A DNA stretch of 64,000 nucleotides from Cercis canadensis (taxonomy: Eukaryota > Streptophyta > Magnoliopsida > Fabales > Fabaceae). The notes below the pieces were generated by a model. The model did not search any database. It was not told where the DNA came from and was given only the letters and a program-made list of their open reading frames with translations. This document shows, one piece after another, positions 57,855 to 64,000 of this stretch. The position numbers were made by a program, and so were the translations under genes. The DNA lies in the NCBI GenBank assembly GCA_003255065.1, contig QAOA01000920.1, forward strand, positions 149,980-213,979, read 5' to 3'. The first letter of the stretch is position 1, and every line of letters starts with the position of its first letter.

Positions 57855-59337
57855 TGATAAGCGGATTTTATACCGTTTATCTCGTAATGTTCTTGCTTGA
57901 TTCTTGTCTATTCTTGAGCATCTTAGGAGAGGTTTTCACAATTTAATTCTCATTTTTGTAGGTTTATGTTTTGGGAACCTTGGAAGCCATTTTGGAGAAA
58001 TTCGGTGCAAGAAAGAAGGAAAATCATGCAAGTTGGAATTGAAGGCAGGGCTTGGGAGCCGTAGCCCCCACTCAGGGCGCCACAGCGCCCCAATGCGTAA
58101 CTAGCCAGATTTCAGGAAGGAGGGCACCGCAGCGCCCTATGTTCAGGACCCAACAGACTGAGGACAGAGAGAAGGGCACTACAGCGCCCTACACTAGGCG
58201 CCACAAAACCCTAACACGTGAAAAGGAGGGCGCTACAGCGCCCTACACTAAGCGTCGCAGCGCCCTAGCTTTAGCATATAAAGACAGACATCCAAAAAGA
58301 AGGGCGCCGCAGCGCCCATCCGGAAACTTCAGGGCGCCACAGTGCCCAAACCGAAGGCTGCAGCCCCCGATGGTCAACTCGTGATTTGACCCCTTGGCCT
58401 CTTAAGTTCACTAAGAATCCTATTTTATTTTAATTCCTTTTCTTCCAAAACTTCCTAGGACCTATAAATAGGACTCTTAAAGTCTAAATTAGGGTTCCAC
58501 ACTTTTTTGAGAAGAGGCAAGAGGAGAAGAGGATTCTAGCTTGAAGATCGAGATTTTCAGCATCAAATCGTCCCACCCCATAGTTCAATTCTTCATCTCT
58601 CTGTTGCTATTGATGTCTAATCTGTGTGTAATGTTATTTTTTGCAATTATCATGAACTAATTCCAGCATCTAGGGTGGAGATGTAGCCTAGCTTATGATG
58701 AATTGTAATTTCTAATGAATTGGACCTTCTTCTTAAATTGACTTCTTGATCTCCATACTTCATGCTTCTATTTGACTGGCCATCAATTTAGATGAGTAGG
58801 TGATTACAATAATACTAGAAAGTTAGTTGTGATTGAGGACCACAGAGATTAAGAACATAAATTACATAAGGGATAGGAATATACCGTTATGGTTTATGTA
58901 GCCATTAAAAAGAACCATAGAATGAATTGAATTCTGAGACTATTCGTAATTCACATAGGAATATAGTGGATTCATAGTTTGGGAATATATTTGTTTGACC
59001 TTGGGAAAGGCTAATAAATAACTTAGGGTTCTTAGCTAGCAATTAAAGAGAATGTTGTTGATTAATGAATTAGGAATAAAGATCCAGACTAGCTACGGTG
59101 AAATCGACATCCTAGATACTTGCTTGTCATATTCTTAGTCATTTTTACAGCAATTATTCTCTGTTTATTGTTTTGCATTTAAATATCATCATAATTCACC
59201 TATCAATTGTCTAGATAAAATTAGAATACGCATAATTTTGGTACTTAGTAGCCATAGTCTCCATGAGACAATACTTTATCTCACTTCTTTATTACTTGAT
59301 TACGGCACGTGCACTTGCGTTCACATTTTACGTAACA
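57855..59337 (+). mobile_element. Solo LTR carrying a GC-rich hairpin array
   Basis: Begins TGATAAGCGGATTTTATACC and ends near CACATTTTACGTAACA, about 1.48 kb, with no internal domain. It interrupts the antisense ORF. Bases 58074-58348 hold eight related 18-nt units, mostly stems GGGCGC/GCGCCC with a 4-nt loop. A 5-bp target duplication was not clear (TTGAC left, ACCAA right), so the right end may be off. Confidence 0.7.
58074..58348. repeat. Array of GGGCGC-YRCA-GCGCCC hairpins
   Basis: Units at 58074, 58121, 58173, 58196 (degenerate), 58227, 58250 (degenerate), 58301 and 58331. In the good units the 6-bp stem is fully GC and the loop is CACA, TACA or CGCA. Spacing is irregular (about 23-52 nt). 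Confidence 0.9.
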
Positions 59338-60584
59338 ACCAACCCAGATTTCTCATAAGTTAGCTAAGAAATAATCCCTATGATTCGATAAGATTCCTTG
59401 TCATACTCTACCAGAGCCCGAGCCTGGATATTGTTAATATATTAGTTCCATCTTAAGGGAAATCAAGGACTCACATTCTCATATAAGAAAAAATCCTTGT
59501 CCAACCTAGGTACTCCATCCCAGGTCAGCACGGTCACTCGAACAAATTGGTCTTTCCATCCTTTCGTTGATTCCTCAATGAGCTTCATCACACACAACCA
59601 AGGACGACCAACTATATACATAAACTCCTGCTCGGGCTCTTTGGCATCTTTTAAAGTAAAAAAAAAAAATACATCTACTCGAACATCTACAACCAGTAAA
59701 CCATAAATAACTTGAAAAGCTTGAATAAAACCTCACCCATTGGTATGAAACTGAGTGGGAGCTGCCTTCACAACCCAGAAGAACTCAATCTCAAAATTGG
59801 TGAGAGGAAGCTCAGCCCCTGCCCTCTCTATGTACGCTATGCTAAAAGTGAAAAAATTATTATTCAAATAATTCTCACAAACAAGAGAACTCTAAGAACA
59901 TGCTTCTAGGTCGAAGTCATGATAATCTCAGTTAATGTTACTGTAGTTTTCTTTCATTTACCTAATATAACTAAGTCAGATCAACGAACAAATTGATCTC
60001 ACACTCTCATGAACAAACAAAGGGACAAAAGTACTCGTTGTAGGGATTTCCTCGCAAGACTCAACAGAAGAATCAAAGAACCAACTAGAATCACTAGAAG
60101 ATGAACTCATCTCTACCAACCCTATCTGAGGTCAACCAGAAAAGAAGGGAAAAGCCAAGTCCTTAGAAGACAAGATGAAATTTTACCTGAAAAAATCAAC
60201 CGAGCAAAAAAATTTCGAAAGAAGCAAAAGCATAAATTCTCTAAATTGGCACCGTCCTAAGCACCGATCTCTGAAGATTTCATAAAAGAGTAGAATGAAA
60301 TCTCAAGATTTCCTATTTATAGAAAGAAACAAGTAGATCTAACAGCCCAACTCAACTGCATCTAACAGATGTTGATTAATCACCTTTTAGCTCGAGAAGC
60401 CCAAATGTCGTACCCTTTCCACCTCGAGAAGCACAAATGGCAGCAGTCATCATGATAAACGTTACAATGACCACTTACACTACGCCACGTGGTCCTACGC
60501 TAAGTAATGAATAGTCATTCTCTAAATCTAAGATTTTGGCCCTTCCTAAACCCCGGAGATCAGTTGCAACAATATATGAGCTTA

Positions 60585-60598
60585 AGTAGGGGGACAAG
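60585..60598 (+). promoter_or_regulatory. Polypurine tract of the Tat-type element
   Basis: AAGTAGGGGGACAAG-type purine run directly before the TGTAGATACCC start of the 3' LTR. Confidence 0.75.
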
Positions 60599-60957
60599 TG
60601 TAGATACCCATATTTTCTAGCCCATTATGACTAGAGGCCCATTCAATTAAGGGCCCAAACCAATAAAGTCCATGTTTACACATTACCATTATACCCTTCA
60701 GCAGTCCCCTATAAATAACTCCCCTTCCCGGTTACAAGTATAAAGGGTTCTGACTCTTCTCTCATTTATTACTTTTCCAAGCTCGGACCCATCTAACTTA
60801 AGCTTCGGAGCTCGGGTATCTCAACCCAGCCCCTCAATTCCTTTGACTTGTGTAGTTCGAATTCCAAGCTCAACCCGATCTCAAGATATCCCCGACGTCC
60901 AGCTCAACACAGGCATTGCTAGTATGCATACTTTTGGAACAAAATTAATGCCTCACC
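60599..60957 (+). repeat. 3' LTR of the Tat-type element
   Basis: Begins TGTAGATACCCATATTTTC and has TATAAAT at 60710-60716. It ends about 60957 (ATGCCTCA), where minus-strand NBS coding sequence begins. At about 360 bp it may be truncated. Confidence 0.65.
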
Positions 60958-61760
60958 TTTCTTTAAGAGTCCAAGGCCAATGCTTCTCTGGCAGCCCATA
61001 TTGGTACATTAAGATTGACGTCTGAGTAGTTAGGAGAAATTTCCAGCCCTTGTGTTCGTCGCCAAAAGAAATTCCAATTTTTTCCAAATCAAGATATTCC
61101 CAAATATCATCTAGAATTATAAGAAACTTGTCTTTTTTCTTTAATTCCCTATTCATGCGCTTGGCTCTGTTTGATTCATGTTCTTCTGTCCATACTAGAC
61201 TTTAAATTTGTGCTTGGATGGCTCCAACATTTACTGTTTGGGACAGTTGCCTTTGATTCCTCTACTGCCTTGCCAACTTGTTTAACCAAGGCCGTTTTGC
61301 CACAGCCTCCCATGCCATATAATCCAATCTTGGAAACATTATCATCTTTCACGGCTTCCAAAAGCTGATTAAAATCCATCCTTGTACTCTCAAAGAATAC
61401 AAAATCATTTGAAGAATAGTGTTCCGTGCCTCGAAGTGAAGCAAGGTGAGTATTTCTGTGTTCTGCCCTTGCTTTTTTCTTCTCTTCTAGCTCCTTGGCT
61501 AGAAAATATCGCCCAATCAAATTCAGGCAGCTCTCAGCACAGCAGCTCTTCTTTTTTTCTACTGTTTTTCCCAGCTCCTCCACTTCTTTTATGATTGCTT
61601 CTGCTTTGTTCAACCAGTGACGATGTTGAATATCAATCTCTTTGGTTTCTTCATCATCTTTCATAACACGGTTCCCTATGCTTTCTCTTTTTATTGTGAA
61701 CTCCTCCTTTTCATTTTGAAGGTCTTTATAAAAGTTGCTAAAGCAGAAAACCTAACCAAC
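60958..61760 (-). pseudogene. N-terminal CC-NBS fragment of a resistance gene, cut by a Tat LTR
   Basis: The frame opens near 61750 with NEKEEFTIKRESIGNRV and continues through a coiled coil (WLNKAEAIIKEVEELGKTV), the C-rich linker, NQLLEAVKDDNVSKIGLYG and the P-loop GMGGCGKTAL. A frameshift near 61245 and a TAA near 61200 precede 61156-60953, which has kinase-2 (FLIILDDIWEYLD) and RNBS-B (WKFLLTT). Sequence ends at the Tat LTR; GLPL, MHD and LRRs are missing. The normal Met start was not found upstream of 61760. It is closely similar in wording to the pseudogene at 1-2713, so this is a cluster of one subfamily. The LRR fragment at 45640-46230 may be its other end. Confidence 0.88.
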
Positions 61761-63279
61761 TCATCCCAGACGTAGCCAAATCAGTAGCGATTCCAACCAA
61801 TTTCGGCCTGAGGTAAGTGAAAATAAATAAGGTAAAGATAGATTCAATCCACAAGCTATACAAGGTAGAGCTACTTGTGAGTAAAAAGCACAATCTACAT
61901 TCAAACATTACTAGCTAGAATTTGCTTAAAAAGTCAAAAAAATAATGATGCTGACTAGTAACTAAATATTGAAAAAGATAATTTTATACATAGTCTGGCT
62001 TCTAATCAAAATGTATTGAAAGTTTTTTGTATATTTCAAAGGAATACAAAGAGCATCAATAATAATTAAAAAAGTATTCCATTGATTTTTATTTTTAATT
62101 TTTTGGGTATAAAACATTAAAACAGTGTTCCGTTGATATTATAATTTTGATAAAACTAAGAAATATGTCTCTATAAAATTTGCTACCGACCATAGTGCAA
62201 TGACACAACCATTGGTTAATTATTTAACTAATAATGGAAAAGTTTGTCATTTCCTTTTTATTGGTCAAATATAAAAATTCTTAGTTGCATGTGCATTAAG
62301 ACCTTCATTCATCCAATCCATAAAACTGGAACTTGAACCTAAGTAACTTCTTTTTTAAAATAATGCTTTCTCAAAATATCAGCATCCTAAAATATATATA
62401 ATGATGTTTGAACCTCTGACTTTTTGTAACTTAACTAAACTCCTTAGTATTAAATCACACTTTGTAGTTTTAGTCAACTTCTTGCTATAATCATTTATTT
62501 ATTTATTTCTTATAGATAAACAAAGTTAAATCTTTTAGCGGAGAAATAGGAAATGAAAATTTAAAAATAAGACCTCAACCTTGAGTTCTTGTATTTTCCT
62601 AATCTCAGTTCTCTAACTTCCAACATGCTGTCCCAAAGATCTTATAAGCTGAGTATATAAACTGATGAACTGAGCTAATAAGGTAGAGTATTTATAATGG
62701 ATACAAGGTACAAAGCTAGGAGTAAATGCTGCTATATCACTGTCAAGCTGAAAATCATTTATTATAAATAAAGTCTTCATTTGAAATTAGAAGACTGAAA
62801 GTCTTCATCATGGCTCAATAGTTGTCATAAAATTAAGATGTTAACCAAGAATGAATTTTAAGTGGTAAAATAAATAAATGAAAAAAAAAAACCTTCGCTT
62901 TTCCCTGGCTTTGCTAAACAAAAGTAAACTAAACATAGGAAATAATTCATTGAATATCAATATATCGCAAAGGTCATTTCAAACTGCAAAGTAGAAGTAA
63001 GATAATAGTTTAAGAATAATTTCATGAAAACTGCACTTTTAGAGATTTATCCACTCACCAAGGCAACCAACTAAGAAGTTAAAGAACCGCAGAATTTTAC
63101 TCGTGAAACTATCTATTCACGAGTTACCTAACATGCTAATTGCTTTACTACGAGTCCACATATACCAACGTGCTAATAGTAATACTAAATCAATCAAGGT
63201 GCGTTTGGTAGAGGTAATTACGGTAATTTTATTAGAGTATTATTTTACACATAAAAAAGTTCACTTGATAAAAAATAAA
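61761..63279. other. AT-rich intergenic region
   Basis: No ORF with recognised domains. Bases 61761-61830 may retain the decayed first codons of the minus-strand resistance fragment. No other feature supported. Confidence 0.4.
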
Positions 63280-63620
63280 AAGAGTAAAATTTATTTTTGA
63301 TCCCCAAAATATATATGAACAGTTAAATTGGTCTCTAAAAGAAAATGAATAAACCTACATTTTGGTCCTCCAAAGATTCGAGTTCAGACAAATTGATGCT
63401 CCAAAGATATAAAACTATAAATTAGTCCTCTATTGGTGTAGTCTGTTTACTGGTAACAGAAATACTGACGTGTCACCGTTAAATGCAGACGTGGCACGTT
63501 AGTTGCTGAGATGACATTTTTATTTACCACATAGGCTGCTGACATAGATTATTAACAAAAAAAAAAAATTCCTCTTTCCCATTGTTGGATGCCAAGCAGT
63601 GTCGTTTTCCTTATTGTTGA
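63280..63620. repeat. Dispersed repeat related to 10670-11010
   Basis: Phrases TTTGATCCCCAAAATATA, TAAATTGGTCTCTAA and TTTGGTCCTCCAAAG, then GACGTGTCACCGTTAA, GACGTGGCACGTTAG and GTGTCGTTTTCC. The order parallels the other copy. Confidence 0.55.
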
Positions 63621-64000
63621 TCTCTGCCTCCCTACATTTGGCTGAAGTGCTGGGTAAACCCTAACCTCCATTCTCCATTTGATGAAGAAGCTCACGGATA
63701 ATGCCCAACTGTTTGACCAAGCCCATCGAAATCCATGGAAATCCCTGTACCGCAAGAACCCTCTGATTTGGTAAGCCCTCTTCTTCCTCCTTTGCTGATT
63801 ACAGTATTTCATATTTTTCCAGGGGTTTTACTCATGGTGATAAACTGATATGTGTCCTTGCTGAAATTCTGAAACATCACGTATGGACTATATTCACTTT
63901 TTTTAATCCTTATATTCTATGGACAGTTTACACGGGAAGCTTTGAGTTTGGAACTTTTTCTATGGGGTTTAAAACTAAACTAATTTATAGGTGATTTTAT
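63621..64000. other. Unassigned end of window
   Basis: Moderately GC-rich to 63780, with short ORFs on both strands that I do not recognise, then AT-rich. It may be the body of the dispersed repeat just upstream. Confidence 0.3.

Larger units (their letters stand above)
56714..60110 (-). pseudogene. Antisense ORF of the Tat-type element, split by a solo LTR
   Basis: Opposite in direction to gag-pol. ATG at 60108-60110 starts MSSSSSDSSWFFDSS. After 59660 come MYIVGRPWLCVMKL and a STKGWKDQFVRV segment like the gag-like or transposase-like antisense ORFs of Tat elements. The ORF resumes left of 57854 with RMSKLAKISAQKK, a charged helical region around 57500-56860 and YEKGFNLTIEQVELQFSDLNL. It closes with a strongly acidic tail (GEDEEDEDDAELKIDEFGED) and TAG at 56714-56716. 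Several stops break it. The role in living relatives is not established to my knowledge. Confidence 0.7.
49748..60957 (+). mobile_element. Decayed Tat-lineage Ty3/gypsy element, 5' truncated
   Basis: Plus-strand order: gag (49748-50320), protease region (about 50940-51340), RT (51595-52395), RNase H (52480-52735), a second RNase H-like domain (52915-54680, split by a solo LTR), integrase (55080-55940), a minisatellite, an antisense ORF (60110-56714, split by another solo LTR), a polypurine tract and a 3' LTR. A second RNase H and an antisense ORF before the 3' LTR are marks of the Tat clade. Stops and frameshifts occur in every domain. The 5' LTR was not recognised. Confidence 0.82.

Noticed and set aside
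58074..58348. CRISPR-like array
   Set aside because: Unit spacing is irregular, the units are hairpins inside a plant LTR, and there are no cas genes.

Overview
The window is plant nuclear DNA, almost certainly from a eudicot. It carries CC-NBS-LRR resistance-gene remains, a two-exon pectin methylesterase with PMEI pro-domain, a PPR fragment, and Ty3/gypsy retrotransposons of the Athila and Tat lineages. The background is AT-rich, with microsatellites, 626 Ns at 6173-6798 and single Ns at 12088 and 12486. I do not name a species.

Layout: 1-2713 (minus) is a badly broken CC-NBS-LRR pseudogene whose LRR end runs off the window. 2714-14800 is gene-poor: a hAT-type fragment, an 86-nt hairpin, an inverted repeat abutting the gap, a foldback element, a 220-bp duplication and a short Athila gag relic. 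The only gene that looks intact is the pectin methylesterase at 14931-16745 (plus).

18602-42805 is a tandem Athila-type array on the minus strand: LTR, internal, LTR, internal, LTR. The three LTRs are about 1.58-1.60 kb, both internal regions measure 9724 bp, and one 5-bp target duplication (GTAAC) flanks the whole 24.2 kb. Both units have a tRNA-Asp-type primer site, a polypurine tract, gag-protease-RT-RNase H-integrase, and an extra ORF downstream of integrase. The array sits in the leader of an older Athila-like element: its gag start lies at 18155-18500, and its primer site and LTR at 42878-44010. That older LTR in turn cuts a PPR gene (44011-45009).

45640-46230 and 60958-61760 are C-terminal and N-terminal fragments of one or two further CC-NBS-LRR genes on the minus strand. 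Between them lie LTR-like DNA with 192-bp tandem repeats and a decayed plus-strand Tat-lineage element (about 49748-60957). That element has an antisense ORF and is itself interrupted by two solo LTRs (52998-54314 and 57855-59337). The last 2 kb is mostly AT-rich with one dispersed repeat.

The genes do not form a pathway. The window is a resistance-gene neighbourhood dismantled by nested retrotransposons. The most unusual signals are the tandem array with a single target duplication, arrays of GC-rich palindromes in two LTR families plus a 40-nt near-palindrome upstream of the extra Athila ORF, a candidate conserved intron for that ORF, and complementary damage in the two array units.
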